From assembly GCA_027475525.1 (NCBI GenBank), contig JAMWFC010000077.1, forward strand, positions 1,302,001 to 1,366,000: DNA of 64,000 nucleotides. The letters run 5' to 3'. The first letter of the stretch is position 1. Every line of letters starts with the position of its first letter. The DNA comes from Macrolepiota albuminosa (lineage: Eukaryota; Basidiomycota; Agaricomycetes; Agaricales; Agaricaceae). The notes beneath the pieces are model-generated. The model made no database searches. It saw only the letters and a list, made by a program, of their open reading frames with translations, and was not told where the DNA came from. Positions 32,871 to 45,426 of this stretch are shown here, in pieces. The position numbers were made by a program, and so were the translations under genes.

Positions 32871-33240
32871 GTCAGGAGATTTTTTTTTCTGGTATTTTCT
32901 CAGCACTTCCCAGCCTTTCTGGCACTCCCTCAGCACCTCTTGGCCTCTTCAGCAACTGTCTGGCACTCCTGAAGTTTCTCCATGCCTTTCCAGAGGCTCC
33001 TGGAACCCCTCCAATTTTGTCTAGAGTAAATTTTATGTATTGTACAGTAGTTTTCATGTCATTACCATTGTGCTAATGTGCTGTGCCCTGCCAGAGGAAT
33101 TCTTAGACTTGTTTTCTTCAGATTTTCCTCTGCCAGGTGATTAGTTATTCTCCTTGTTGTCTGGTAGCTTATTCAATAAACTTTGAATTTCTCTCTGCTA
33201 GTTGTGTGATTGGCCACAACCTCTGGAGGTTGCCTTTACA
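32871..33240 (+). repeat. degenerate 5' LTR
   Basis: The second half (CTCTGCCAGGTGATTAGTTATT ... GGTTGCCTTTACA) aligns with the LTRs at 36949-37346 and 42602-43076. The first half is diverged or replaced, and the MITE lies just outside. Confidence 0.6.
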
Positions 33241-33409
33241 GCAGAACAAGTCTTTTAACTCTGGTCTGGAAGCCCTTTACAGCTTGCTAAAACTCTATCT
33301 CACATCTGTTTGTCACTTCCCTACCAGACTTAAGCACCTGCATGCTCCATGTCTCAGCCAGCCAATCCAGAAGCTTCCTAAGATGCTACAGCCCCCCAGG
33401 ACAAAGCTT

Positions 33410-34440
33410 GGACTCACTTGCTCTACCTGGAGATGCAGATGCAAATCATGCAAGCCTTCCTTACTCAACATACTGCTAAACTGACCCTCCTTTGTCAAAT
33501 GACTGACACCTTCTCTGACTCTCTCCACACCCTCATAGAACAGCTACTCCTAATCATGACTGTCATTCCATGGCCTCCATCTCTCACACAATGCCTCCAT
33601 GCTGCACAACTCCCTCCTCTGGCATGCAAGAGATCCCACATTCCATGCTCTGCACTCCCCAATGCATACAATGATGACTATGCATCTAGAGAATGTTTCT
33701 TTCAATCTTGCATTACCTACATCTAACTCTGCAGGGACAACTTCCTCTCTAATGAGTTGAAAATAGCATGGGTCCTGTCCTACATGAAGTCCAGGCAGGC
33801 AGTGACCTAGACCCAGAGAGTTTTCCAATATCCTGGTGGTATTGCTGATTTCCAGGACTGGGCCAAGTTCAAACAGGAGTTCTGGGAGGAGTTCTTTTCT
33901 CAGAACCCAGCCAAGACTGCAATGCTAGCCCTCTATGATAAGGACCAGTATAGCCAGAGGAAGTAGTCCCTGGACAAGTACATTGACTCATTCTATGTGC
34001 TAATAGAGCAGGCCAGATACTCCAATGAATGGCCTCCAACTTTGTCTCACCTTCTAAGAAGGGCTCTATCTAGTTCTGATAGAGCACATTGACAGCCTTG
34101 CAGAAGGGCCCAGCAGACAATGAGGTCCAGGTCTGATACTATGTGGCCTGAGAACAATAGCAGCTCATAGAGCTCAAATGCAACCTGTGCTGAAATGTTA
34201 CTCCAGCACTGGCTCCTAGGTCCACTCCTCTGCCCTCATCCTACCACACCCCCCACTACCTTCATCCTGACAGCCTGCCTTGCTGGTCCAGGACTGCCTC
34301 TGGGGATTCCCATGAACATGGATGTCTCCTGGCAGCATGCTGCCTCCCCTCTCACCTGTCAACACTATGAGATCCCAGGCCACTTTGCATGCCACTGTCC
34401 ATGTAACCTTGCACCTTTAAAAATCCTCCCTTGACTCCTG
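33410..34440 (+). pseudogene. gypsy gag remnant
   Basis: Broken reading frames. Recognisable pieces are MQAFLTQHTAKLTLL near the start, DWAKFKQEFWEEFFSQNPAK and SLDKYIDSFYVLIEQARYS in the capsid region (about 33860-34020), and a decayed zinc knuckle CQHYEIPGHFACHCP near 34360 in which the second Cys is lost. Several stops. Confidence 0.7.
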
Positions 34441-34839
34441 CTGTATCATACTTTTTACCAGGTCCTCCTGTGAGATATCTGGAGTGGGCATGACTAGAGA
34501 TGGCATGCTAGCAGCATTTCAGGCTGCCAGAAGCTGCAGGAGCAGCTCCTCCTGCTTCTCTGGTGAGAGGTAATGCACCTCAAGAGGTAAAGAGTATTAC
34601 CCCATCACTTGTCTGTTAGTAGAAGAGACCAATACTACCTCTATTGACAACTCCATATCTGCAACCATAAGCACCCCTCCTGATATACCTAAGAATCCTC
34701 CAAGTAGATCTCCATTCTCTCCTGTCAGATACCACTGACTTGGGGGTCTTCCAAGTAAAGCAATGCCCTTACAAGGCAGACTTGGACTATGTGTACTTGA
34801 GTGTTTGATTGGGGTCAATAAATGTAGAGTTGCAAAGTG

Positions 34840-36090
34840 TGTACCAGTCTTAAATACACATGCCAGTCAAGTATACCAGTCAAGTGTGTGCCAGTTGAAG
34901 TTTATGAGGTACACAAAAGGAAGAAACAAGCAAAGTTCAATCTTGAGACTTAAAACATACAGGATGGTGACTACAAACTATAAGTACTATAAATGTCTAC
35001 TCCAGCAGTCCAAAAGGCTTCCAGGATGTCTACAATAACTCCTGGAAACTCTATGAGCAGCAGTAGAATTGAGGAACAACTCTATACCAGGGATTGTATC
35101 TGCAGAATGTGCAATCAGCAGTGCAGAAGTGGTGGCATGATGCATGATGCATGATGGCTGGGGTGATTATGTGTGATCTGGGATGTCAATTGTAGAGGTG
35201 ATGGCCATGATGGCAGCTAGTCCAAGAGTCCATGATATGAGGGGTGGCCAGAGAATGTGCATGATAGCAGCATTGAGGCATTGGTCAAAGTGCATGGCTA
35301 GGGGTTGATGGAGGGGTCTAGTGATACCACACTGTACCAGCAGTCAGGGACACAACATGCACCAAAAGTCAAAATAAACATTTAATCATAAGGCTGAAAA
35401 CTGTAAGCCTCCTGGTAGCAGTCTCAACAAATTATATCTCCAAAAACACCCCAATAGATACGCAGAAAGTACAGAACAAAGGGCAGGGACTAGCGCAAGC
35501 TAGCAATTCAATAATAGTCCAGCCACTGTTATGGGGAGAGCAAGCATGGGAGCTGGCAGAGGAAGCAAAATGAAATCAAATTGTATTGATCTAGATCAAG
35601 GTATGATCTAACAATGCCCAATTTGACATGACTAAAAGGGGAAAAGGAAAGAAGCATGGAATGCAGGAAAGGGCTAAAAGGGGAAATAAGGATCTATGAA
35701 TGGGATCATGCTAAAAGGAGCAGAAACAAATGGAGAAGTGGCAATCAGAATAATCAAGATGAATGGTGGAACAAGAAACTGAATGGTGACACCAAAACAG
35801 GCATCTAAAAAAGGAAACTGGACTATCAAATATGTTATTGATACTGAGACAACAAAGAGTCATATGTAGCTAGTGGTCTGTGCACTAGAAAAATAGTATA
35901 AATAGCCCAAGTATAGTGGAGAATAGACAGGCAATTAATAGGCAAAGGCTTGGTGATTTCCAGTGTATGAATTGCTTAGGCTGGAGTTTGTTGACAAACC
36001 TCTGCATTTTGGAATATTCTGAGAAGCATTCAAAGTTATAATATCTCAATTTTATCATCAAGCCAGTGTGTATTAGAGGCTATCAGTACT
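34840..36090. other. unclassified AT-rich insert between gag and protease remains
   Basis: No coding signal. It starts TGTGTACCAGTC, carries short CCAGTCAAGT repeats at about 34862-34885 and a TATAAATA motif near 35898. It may be a solo LTR or other nonautonomous element; the ends are not certain. Confidence 0.35.
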
Positions 36091-36199
36091 ACTTGCAACC
36101 AAGTACTACACTAGATAGGGCTCTGGAGGTGTCCTGGGGTGGATCTTGGAGTAGAGAGTTGTGACACCTCTGATCACACCCTGAGGATGCTGTCTCTCT

Positions 36200-36945
36200 T
36201 GCTGCTACATTGTGGTGGGCACTCTGTCCCCCAACTTGCTCTGGCTCAATGTGGAAATTGAGACTATGGACATCCAACAGACCTGGAGCATAGTGGCCCT
36301 CCTTGACTCAAGGGCCATGGGACTGTTTCTGGATGCCAAGTACATAGAGCACCAATGGCTCACTACTTGACCCCTCTTCTCTCCAATTCTGGTCTACAAC
36401 ATTGCCAGCACCCCCAACAAAGCTGGCTCTATCTGCTCAGTAGTGGACCTAGTTCTGTGTTACCAGTCCCATATGAAGTGCCACCTTTGCTGTCACCAGC
36501 CTTGGGAAGCAAGACATGATTTTGGGGTTTCCCTGGCTTTATATGAGCACAATCTGGAGATTGACAGGACCAAGAGAGAAGTGAGTATAAGCCAATGCTC
36601 TTAGTACTGTGCCACTTGCATGCAGGAGGCAAAGAAAGAGTGGCACACTGCAGTGTAGGAATATGCAGCTATCTAGACATGCTGGGTGGAGCACTTCCCC
36701 TTTGCTGATCTCAACCTGCTTGACTCTAACTCCTGGCATTCCCTCCTAAAGAGGCTTTCTACTGTATGAGGATGACAGGCATGGCAAGAAGGGACTTATA
36801 CAGGAAGAAAGATGCAAAGAGAAGTTCTTGCCAGCCCAGAACCTGGAGCTCCTAGACAAGGCTATTGAGGTGGGCAACCACATTTATGCCACTACTCTGT
36901 GGGCCCCAGAGACCATGGAGGAGATCCGGGCTAACCAGACAACAT
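36200..36945 (+). pseudogene. gypsy protease remnant and linker
   Basis: Pieces read ALLDSRAMGLFLDAKYIEHQ (the D-S-G of retropepsin has become D-S-R), VYNIASTPNKAGSI and EIDRTKREVS, spread over several frames with stops. It joins directly to an LTR, so the rest of pol is deleted. Confidence 0.7.
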
Positions 36946-36948
36946 CTT

Positions 36949-37346
36949 AATTAGTATTATTCTCAGCCTTTGAGGTGCTCTGGTTCTTTAGCTATCATTC
37001 AGACAAGTGTGGGCCCTTCAGCACCACTTCCAGACTGCTTATATAAGCCAGAGTTTGCTTTTCTGACTTCCAAAGTTCAGAGTTTTCCTGCCTTGTTTGC
37101 ACAGTTGTTTGGTTAGTCAATTTTCGAGTTTTTAAGGTTTTGTTGTACTGTACAGTTGTTTCCCATGCTTCAGAAGCCCCAGAAGCATCCAACCTGGCAT
37201 AGGAAATCCCTAGACTTGTTCTCTTTGGATCTCCCTCTGCCAGGTGAGTAGTTATTATGATATTGTCAGTACATACTCTAATACACTTTGGATCTTCCTC
37301 TGCCAGCTGTATGACTGAGCCACAGCCTCTAGGTGTTGCCCTTATA
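36949..37346 (+). repeat. gypsy LTR (398 bp)
   Basis: Aligned along its whole length with the inverted LTR at 42602-43076 once the 77-bp duplication there is removed (both 398 bp). Contains TTATATAAGCC as a TATA box near 37040. Confidence 0.8.
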
Positions 37347-37912
37347 AGAACCAGAGCACCTCAAGGGCTGAGAACAGTACTAACAAATAGTGTTGAAAGA
37401 ATAGAAACAGTAAAATGAAATAATGTCAGAAGAAATAAGAGAATGAATGAAAGGAGAGTGAAGAGATAAGAAGTGGAAGAAATGAGGAGTTCCCTGACAG
37501 AAAATGAATGAAGAAGAAGGAAGAAATAAAGAGTAAAAGAGAGAAGATATGAGGAGTCCTCTGACAGTCCATGTGTTGTTCTCTGAGGTTATCTTGTATC
37601 TAATAGTTGCATTGCAAAGATGGTCCTGAGTCTTGTAGAGCACTTCAGTGCCATCATATGTGCCATCATGTATACAGTCAAGGAGATAATATGCTGAGTG
37701 AGGCTGCTGGTTAGAAAACATATGTAAGTATAGAATTACAGTCATTATTGCAAGATTTAAGAATAAATACTTACAAGTATCTATAATTATTAAGTCATTA
37801 TTAGGTTCCATGGGTTCAGTTTCCAACAATATTGTTGATATATACTTTGATACTTTAGATCTTCCTCTGCCAGCTATGTGACTGAGCTGTAGCCTTCAGA
37901 GGTTGTCTTTAC
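37347..37912. repeat. inverted and direct gypsy LTR fragments
   Basis: 37347-37387 is the first 40 bp of the same LTR on the minus strand, followed by 3'-internal gypsy sequence (minus); 37826-37912 is an LTR 3' end on the plus strand. A rearranged mosaic; a misassembly is possible. Confidence 0.6.
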
Positions 37913-38353
37913 ATATTACTCCAGATATATCATAGCATGACATGTTTTATTTTTAAGCCATGTATTGCATTTTTCTCTCACTATATTCATCAGATTACAG
38001 CCTTATTGAAGAGAGTTTCAGTTGCTATATATTATATTTTTATTGGGCTAATAGATAATAATATTAAGTTTTAATTTTAAGTAAAAAAAGCATCTTTGTT
38101 GCCATTATATAGAATTCCAGAATAGTCAATTTCAAGAACATGATTTTATTGAAGCATATTTTACCGCCATTATAGCAGAAAAGTCTCTTGGTTGGTTTTA
38201 AAACTGTAATCATCTCTAAATTTTAAAAAAATATGTATATTCATGTAAAAAAGCTATTAAATATAAGTAAATATCAATTAAATCAAGTAGTAGCACAAGC
38301 TACAAGAATTCTTTGTCAGTAAAGAGGTCCCAATCTTGCCTACTCCCACATAT
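37913..38353. other. AT-rich, nothing recognised
   Basis: Strongly A/T-rich noncoding DNA between LTR fragments. Confidence 0.5.
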
Positions 38354-38703
38354 TGTAAGAGTGACCTCTAAAGGCTATGGCTCAGTCACACAGCTAGCAG
38401 AAAGAGATTCAAAGTATATTAAAGTATATACTCTAACAATATCAAAATAACTACTCACCTGGCAGAAGGAGATCTAAAGAGAACAAGTCTAGGGATTTTC
38501 TATGCCAGGATTGATGCTTCTAGGGCCTCTGAAGCATGGAAAACAACTATATAGGACAACAGAACCTTAAAAACTTAAAAATTGCCTAAACAAACAATTG
38601 CACAAATAAAAGGTGAACTCTGGCAAATTCTGGCTTATGTAAGCAGTATATATGTGGTGTTGAAGGGCCCATAGCACTTCAAAGGGTAAAAATAGTACCA
38701 ATA
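38354..38703 (-). repeat. decayed gypsy LTR, minus orientation
   Basis: Similar to 42602-43076 in the same orientation, more diverged and with a deletion. 38704-38890 continues into the adjoining 3'-internal sequence of the same family. Confidence 0.7.
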
Positions 38704-38890
38704 AATAGTGTTGAAAGAATAGAAACAATAAAGTGAGAGAATTACAGAAGAAATAAGAAAATGAATAAAAGACGAGTGAAGAAATAAAAAGTGAAAAAGG
38801 GAAAAAATAAAGAGTCCTCTGACCCATATCCCTTGAAAAATTAGTGAGACTTGCTGTTTCACCAACAATAAAGCCTAGCTTAATCAATCT

Positions 38891-41800
38891 TCAACATTCA
38901 GCATCTTCAAGATTGTGATCTTTGCACCATGCATAAATATCAGCTGATGCAGAAGTGTGTAATTGTAGAGAGTTGTGATAATAAGGTGTTGGTGTTCCAA
39001 AGTTGTGGTAGCATCTGAGAATATTTAGGAGTAGTGGGGGTTTGTAAAAGTCTGAAACTTATCATTTCAGAGCTGAAAAAAAGATAAAAATCAGGCCAAG
39101 CTGACAAGTGCCCTAGAATTGTCAGTATAATACTGTAAGGGGAATGCTTAATGTTTGCAGAACTCCTTCTACAGAGCCAACAAGCACCAGTGACAAGCAG
39201 GAGCCAAGTAAGCTTAAAGGTGCTTTTGTTTGAATTCTGTCTAATGGTATCTATATGCTACAGATGACAATGTTGTGACTTTTGAAGAACTTGCCCTAAT
39301 TCTGAAACAAGGTATGCTTTATTTGTGTATATACTTTGATCATGCTCTAATTTTACTTTATTTCCTCTAAGCAACCTGAGAAAAAAGAAGTTTATCCAGG
39401 TTCTTTTCATGTAGGCTATTTAGTGGAAGCCACTGTTATATTTTGCACAGTCAAAGTAAGATGCAGGAATGCTCTATTAGTTTATTTAGATAAACTTCTG
39501 CTTGTTGTCAGGACTGCAACTCAGATGCATGTTTTTTTTTTGCTTTTTTTATTATTTTTTTTACCTAACAATGCATGCCAGTTGCTAAATGATAGGATAG
39601 CACAACTTCAAGTAGCAGTGCCTTCTCAACCTTCTTGCATATCTCACAAGAGAAACTTGCAAGAAGATCCAGATGATTTTTCTACTCATCACATCAAACT
39701 AACTGTGGTAGACAATGAAGATGCTCTGCAACCTCTTAACTATGGAGGCTGACTGAAAAGCACACTGCTCTTTTTTTTTATGCTAGCTGAACAAAATACA
39801 ATGCATTGCTTTTAAATTTTATTTGTTAATAAATTTCAACTCTTTTATACCATTTATTGTTTTATGAGTCAGAAATTGGTGCACACATGCACTGCTACAA
39901 TAACTAATTCCTGCTACTTTAATAGTAGGTCTATGGTCCATGAACGATAGTGAAATTTCTTTTGAGGTCTGACCATTCATCACATGCTATGGTCCAATCT
40001 GTTTCTGTTTATATTTTTTCTGCTTATTGTATCTTATATGGATGTGTTTGTCTATATTTTATTTGCCCCTAGCAGTTCTGCGCTGTCAGTCTATCATTTG
40101 GTCAAGCTTGTCTCAATTTTTGTGTCTAAGATTTGGTATTTTATTTTTGGTTATCTTCCTATTTCTCTGAAACCCCTTTTTTTCCATCATAATTTCATGT
40201 CAGTTAGTTCTCAGATATTTATGTTTGAGTTTACCAATTCTGTCTGCTATTTCTGCTTGGTTTGATCTTTGATGTTTCAACTCCTCTTTTATTGTCAAGC
40301 TTTAAATAGTGATTCTTGGCATCGTAGTCTGCCTTTCTGAGAAATATTGTTCCACTTTCTCTTTCAAACTTGTTCCTCATTCTTGCATTGAATGAGTGTT
40401 TTGCTGGATTTACATCCTGTACCTGTGTCTTTCAATTCTTCTGTGCACTTCAGTATTATCTCTTCCACTCTCATTTTGGCTCTTGGTTTGAATTCTTCTG
40501 AATCTGATCATCAAGCAATATTTCTTGTCACTTCTTTTCACACTCAGAGTTCCTTGTCTTGTACACTTTACTATTGTACCCTGTACTGGTACTGTTGTTA
40601 CACTCAGGCTTGATTGGTTTGTGCAGTTCCACAAATATTTTATTACGATTGGTCAGAGTCCTGTCTCTCATGAGGCAGTTGGTTTTTTTGATCCTCCGCT
40701 TGCAAATCTCGGTTTATGTTTCATTTATTGGCTTTCTACAATTGTTTTTTCACTTCTGTACATTTTTAGAGTCTTGGCTGTTATTGACACCAGCAGGTTT
40801 GCATTTGGATCAGGAAATCAATTTGTTCTTGCAGTTCGCTTTCGCTACAAAAATGTTAGGGGTTGCTTTTTCATTTGCATTATCATCATTTTCTGTTGAT
40901 TTATTGTATTCAGTGATCACTTCTTATGGATTATCCAACTAAGCAACTGTAATGAATACTCAAAATCTCTTAATTCATCATTTAATGAATGGGCTTTGTG
41001 CGGTTTCTATCAGTTTGGATTGTAGAAAATATGTTCCAACTTTCAATCCTGAACGATTGAAGCATGTTGTTTGTGAACCTGTCATCGCATACATATTGAA
41101 AATTCTATACCAATTGTTGACATTTGTGTGCTTTGTAAAGCATTGGGTCTTGAAAAGCTTCTCTATTGTCGTGCGAAGCTAGTCAATTTTTTGACAAGGT
41201 TCTTTAATTATAAAGAAGCAGCCATTCTAACTTTTCTGACCATATCCTGTCGCATACCCTGTTTTGACACCCTTCAAATTGCTGCTTCTCATGGTATTTT
41301 GGCAAGTGGCAAAAGTAAGATTATTATTGAGTCTGCAAAATATTACAGATGAGGTCTTGGGGTTTGTATGGAGTAAAGAGATAGAAATGGTGCTGCTGCC
41401 AACAATAACTGCTTGCAATCTATGTTGCTGTTTGCCAGTGTTATACTACCTCATTTGCTATTGTTACACAGCGGTACTTCTCTGTTTTTCTCACCTTTTC
41501 TCAAAATAATGAAACACAGAAAGAAATTATGAAAGGATTCGACAACGGCACCCTAACAAGAATAGACCGAACAATGTGTATTGTTGCTCGGGAGGCCCTG
41601 TTCATTATGCAAAAAAAATTTACATGGGGATGACTTGATGAACAACCCCTGACAAGATGTGCAACACCATTTTTATGTGAAACAGGATGGGAGATTATTT
41701 GAGTTAGAGTTCATGCCATGATCATCTCAAATGAGTGGAAGCCCTCACAAGTTGGAAACCATTTTGGGACAAGTTTTTATGTGTTGAATGTGGGATATGG

Positions 41801-42597
41801 AGTCATGCTGTGCATCAAATCAGATGATTCCACATTTGGAACATGTTGCTGGACCTCTTTAATTTCCCAGATTGGAGTATTTTATGGAAAATACATTTCA
41901 TATTGATTAATATATGAATGATGTTATTTTTACTCTGAGACTAGTAGTGGGCTATGCAGCCTCAGGGCGCCCTTCAAAAATTATGAATAAGGGCAATAGT
42001 CAGGTGTGACCAAGTGGGTGCTAGTCACGACTCTGCTACAGAACAACACATGATCAATTGTGTAACCGCAGCATGAGGTCACATGAGAGTAAAAGTCTTC
42101 ACACAAGAGAGAATGGATGTAAGCTCTGCGATTGGGAAGAACTTGCTACAAGATACCAAGTCATGACTTATATACCTGTAGCACAGTAATATATCAAATA
42201 GGTCCCTAGCAGGCAGGTACAGCAAGAGATATGGTAAACAAACAGAGGTCTGAAAGGATTGCAATGTGGTTGCTGTTGCTACATACGCCCTCCAGATATC
42301 TAGAACAATGTGGCAGATTCCTAAAAAGAGTGGAGGCTCCAGCTAAGCAAGATGTTGAAGAAATAAAATAAGAAAAGGTATCCTCTGAGGTTTGAACTCT
42401 CAAGACTTTGGCTTCTGAAATGAATGTGATGACCGTGGATTTTGGGCATGGAATGTGGATCAATAATAAACTGGGAATGTTCTTGAAGAGAGATGTAAAT
42501 GAGGAAAAGTTAAGCAGTGGGGGGCTCTCCATTCATAGGCTTGGTCATCCATTGGCAGACTTCCCTTCCCAGAGGATAGATCTGAGATATTGTTCAC
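38891..42597. other. 3.7 kb AT-rich decayed DNA, unclassified
   Basis: T-runs and short ORFs rich in Phe/Leu/Ser but no domain that I recognise. An ORF at 39423-39752 ends QEDPDDFSTHHIKLTVVDNE. A patch near 41530-41620 is less CpG-poor than its surroundings. Probably overlapping relics of several elements. I cannot assign any gene. Confidence 0.4.
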
Positions 42598-42598
42598 T

Positions 42599-42752
42599 CC
42601 ATGTAAGGGCGACCTCTAGAGGCTGTGGCTCAGTCACACAGCTGGCAGAGGGAGATCCAAAGTGTATTAGAATATCCATGTAAGGGCGACCTCTAGAGGC
42701 TGTGGCTCAGTCACACAGCTGGCAGAGGGAGATCCAAAGTGTATTAGAATAT
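42599..42752. repeat. perfect 77-bp tandem duplication at an LTR end
   Basis: Copies are 42599-42675 and 42676-42752; one chance base also matches at the left edge. The sister LTR at 36949-37346 has one copy. Probably an assembly artefact. Confidence 0.93.
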
Positions 42753-43076
42753 GTACTGACAATATCATAATAACTACTCACCTGGCAGAGGGAGATCCAA
42801 AGAGAACAAGTCTAGGGATTCCCTATGCCAGGTTGGATGCTTCTGGGGCTTCTGAAGCATGGGAAACAACTGTACAGTACAACAAAACCTTAAAAACTCG
42901 AAAATTGACTAACCAAACAACTGTGCAAATAAGGCAGGAAAACTCCGGACTTTAGAAGTCAGAAAGACAAACTCTGGCTTATATAAGCAGTCTGGAAGCG
43001 GTGCTGAAGGGCCCACACTTGTCTGAATGGTAGCTAAAGAACCAGAGCATCTCAAGAGCTGAGAGTAGTACTAACA
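42602..43076 (-). repeat. 3' LTR of the old gypsy element
   Basis: On the minus strand it starts TGTTAGTACTACTCTC and ends CGCCCTTACA, with TTATATAAGCC as the TATA box. It is 475 bp as assembled and 398 bp if the 77-bp duplication is discounted. Confidence 0.8.
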
Positions 43077-43204
43077 GATAGTGTTGAAAGAATAGAAACA
43101 GTAAAATGAAATAATGTCAGAAGAAATAAGCGAATGAATGAAGAGAGAGTGAAGAGATAAGAAGTGAGAAAAGGAAGAAATGAGGAGTCCCCTGACATTC
43201 CATA

Positions 43205-45238
43205 TGCCTTTAAATAAGGTTGCAGCAGATTGAGGTCCCAGACTTGATCATAAGGTAGCCACATTTTGTCTTCAGGGTGCCATAATACTTCAAAGATTGA
43301 ATTAGCTTTTGAGCCAGCGTGATTGATAATTTTATCTGTGGCCCATTTGTTCTCATGCTCAGGTTCAATATCAGTTATGATCTGAGAGTAGAGTCAGCCT
43401 GGGAAGCATCGGTCATTGTTAGGATAGTGTATGTGTAAGAGAAAAGCATGGTATACATTGTGTATACTACATTGTAGCATATGGGCAGGTACTTGTATTT
43501 TAAATGAGAAATTGCCATAATTTTTCAGAAGTAAATATGGCCCCACATATTTTGGGATCATCTTACATGGTGTTTCCTTTGGAAAACTTATATTTTTTGT
43601 GGATGTGTAGGTGAAGTCTCCTTGTTTAAAAGGTATGGGCTGGCATTTATAGTTGGCGTTCTGAGTCTGCTTGACTCATGCCATCAATATAGCATTGTGT
43701 GCCGCTATTATGGCAGTTTTCAGTCATTGCGCAAAAACATGGACACCTGGAAATTCTTCTGATGACAGGTTGTTCCAAACCATAGCTCTGGGCATTCTTC
43801 CCATGTTCAGGAAGAAAGGCACATATCCAGTGCTATCTGATCTTGCCGAGTTGATAGCAAATTCAATGGCGGGCAGTTTGGAGACCCAGTCTTTGTGGCT
43901 CATACCCATGCATATCCTGATCATTTGAGTAATGGTTTGGTTTGCGTGCTCAGTGGCCCCATCTGTCTTGGGATGATACGTGGTGGACATTTTCAATTGT
44001 GTTCCTATTAGTGAGTTCAAGTGAGTCCAAAAAATACTTGTGAACCAGGAGTCTCGGTTGCTGACAATGGCCTTTGGCAATTTGTGATGCTTATACACCT
44101 CAGTGAAGACTAGTTCAGCTATGTTTCTGGCCATGTAGGTGGTCTTACTGGGGACTAAGTGAACTATACTGGTGAGCAGGTTGATTATCACTGTTATCTG
44201 ATCAAAGGTGGTGTTTCAATCCTTAGACTCTGGAAAGGGTCCAACAAAATCAATTCCAATAGCCTCCCAGGACTGTGTAGGGATGGGGAGTGAATTTAGT
44301 GTACTGTAGGGTTGCTGGTTAAATGGCTTATTTTGGCAGCACATGATGCAAGTTTGGCAGTATGAGTGTACGTCTCTGCTCATCCCTTTCTACCACACAT
44401 GTTCACACAAATAAGTTAGTGTCTTATGAGCACCCAAGTGTGCCAACATTGTATGTGCCTCAGAAATCACTATTTTTCTCAAGCTTTGGCCTGATATCAG
44501 AGTAGCGGGAATACAGAGAACTCAGTTCTTGTTGGTTCATAAATACAATAGATTATCTCTGGTGAGCTCAAAGTTTTTATATTCTGTAGGGTTTTTTATG
44601 ATGCATGCAAAGGCTGGAGGCTCTGAGTACTTGTTTCAAACACTTACAAGTAGGTCAATGGGCTCTTGTCTCCTAGCCAGCATTTTGTTGAGCGAGACTG
44701 GATTCAGATGTTTAGTTGATTTGGCTATGTGTTGTGATTTCTCAACCAGATTGCTATCTTTAACCTTTTCCAGGTCAAATTCAATGTTTTTGTGTTGAGC
44801 CTGACTGGTCCTGTCAGTGTTGGCATTTGATTTGCATGCTGGGATGCGGATTGTAAGTCTTTTCTTAGTACTCTTGCCCTCCTTTTGTTGCTGAGGGCCT
44901 TTCAGCACAAAACCTCAGAAGACTCTAGTCGCAAACTCCTTGGCCATTTCAGGCCATCTGGTCTCCACTGGAATTCTTTCCATGCACCTTCCCAGCCATT
45001 TTTTTTTCAGTCAGGGGCACTGATGATGTCATGTCTCCTTGCTGCGCATCATCCTGATCATGCACAATTGGATCTGGTGCCTCTGTCAGTGCTTATACCT
45101 GAACATGCTCAGGTATGTCTGTCTCTTCCAACTGAGGTTGCTCCTGAGTGTGCTCAGTAGTCTCAAGAAGCTGGCTGATACTGTCACCCTCGCCCTCCTT
45201 TTTGACCAGAAGAGGCATAGATATCAAGTGATTGTCCA
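43205..45238 (-). pseudogene. gypsy integrase and upstream linker, decayed
   Basis: Contains VLKGPQQQKEGKSTKK (about 44900), VISEAHTMLAHLGAHKTL and the C-x2-C part of the zinc domain (near 44350), then WEAIGIDFVGPFPES (first Asp), VSNRDSWFTSIFWTHLNSLI (second Asp kept, Asp-Arg-Asp altered to Asn-Arg-Asp), YHPKTDGATEHANQTITQM (Glu kept) and INSARSDSTGYVPFFLNMGR. 43724-44191 is still open, but stops surround it. Confidence 0.85.
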
Positions 45239-45426
45239 TCTTTGAACATCGTCGCTCTTGATAACAATTATGTATATGTTACTGGTATTACAACATATTA
45301 CTATTTGTGAACAATATTGATCTTTTGGGTGAGACCCGTTGCGGGTTACTCTGGACCCTCGCGTTAGCCGTTTTCCAAAAGGAAGATGAACATGGCTGTA
45401 AGGAAAAATGGGTCACCCACAATTCC
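45239..45426 (-). repeat. DIRS B2 split direct repeat (188 bp)
   Basis: Aligns without gaps to B1 (45912-46099), starting TCTTTGAACAT; a handful of differences are mostly C/T and G/A. Confidence 0.85.

Larger units (their letters stand above)
32871..37346 (+). mobile_element. deleted, CpG-poor gypsy copy
   Basis: Order: LTR (32871-33240), gag remains (33410-34440), foreign insert (about 34840-36090), protease remains (36200-36945), LTR (36949-37346). Reverse transcriptase and integrase are missing between the protease and the 3' LTR. CpG is almost absent. Same broad family as the minus-strand gypsy at 42.6-63.2 kb by LTR similarity. Confidence 0.7.

Noticed and set aside
35130..35155. GCATGAT triplicate as a regulatory array
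   Set aside because: A short simple repeat in decayed noncoding DNA with no other support.
39984..40942. Hydrophobic T-rich ORFs as mitochondrial DNA inserted in the nucleus
   Set aside because: No mitochondrial protein motif could be recognised; Phe/Leu-rich translation is what T-rich noncoding DNA gives.
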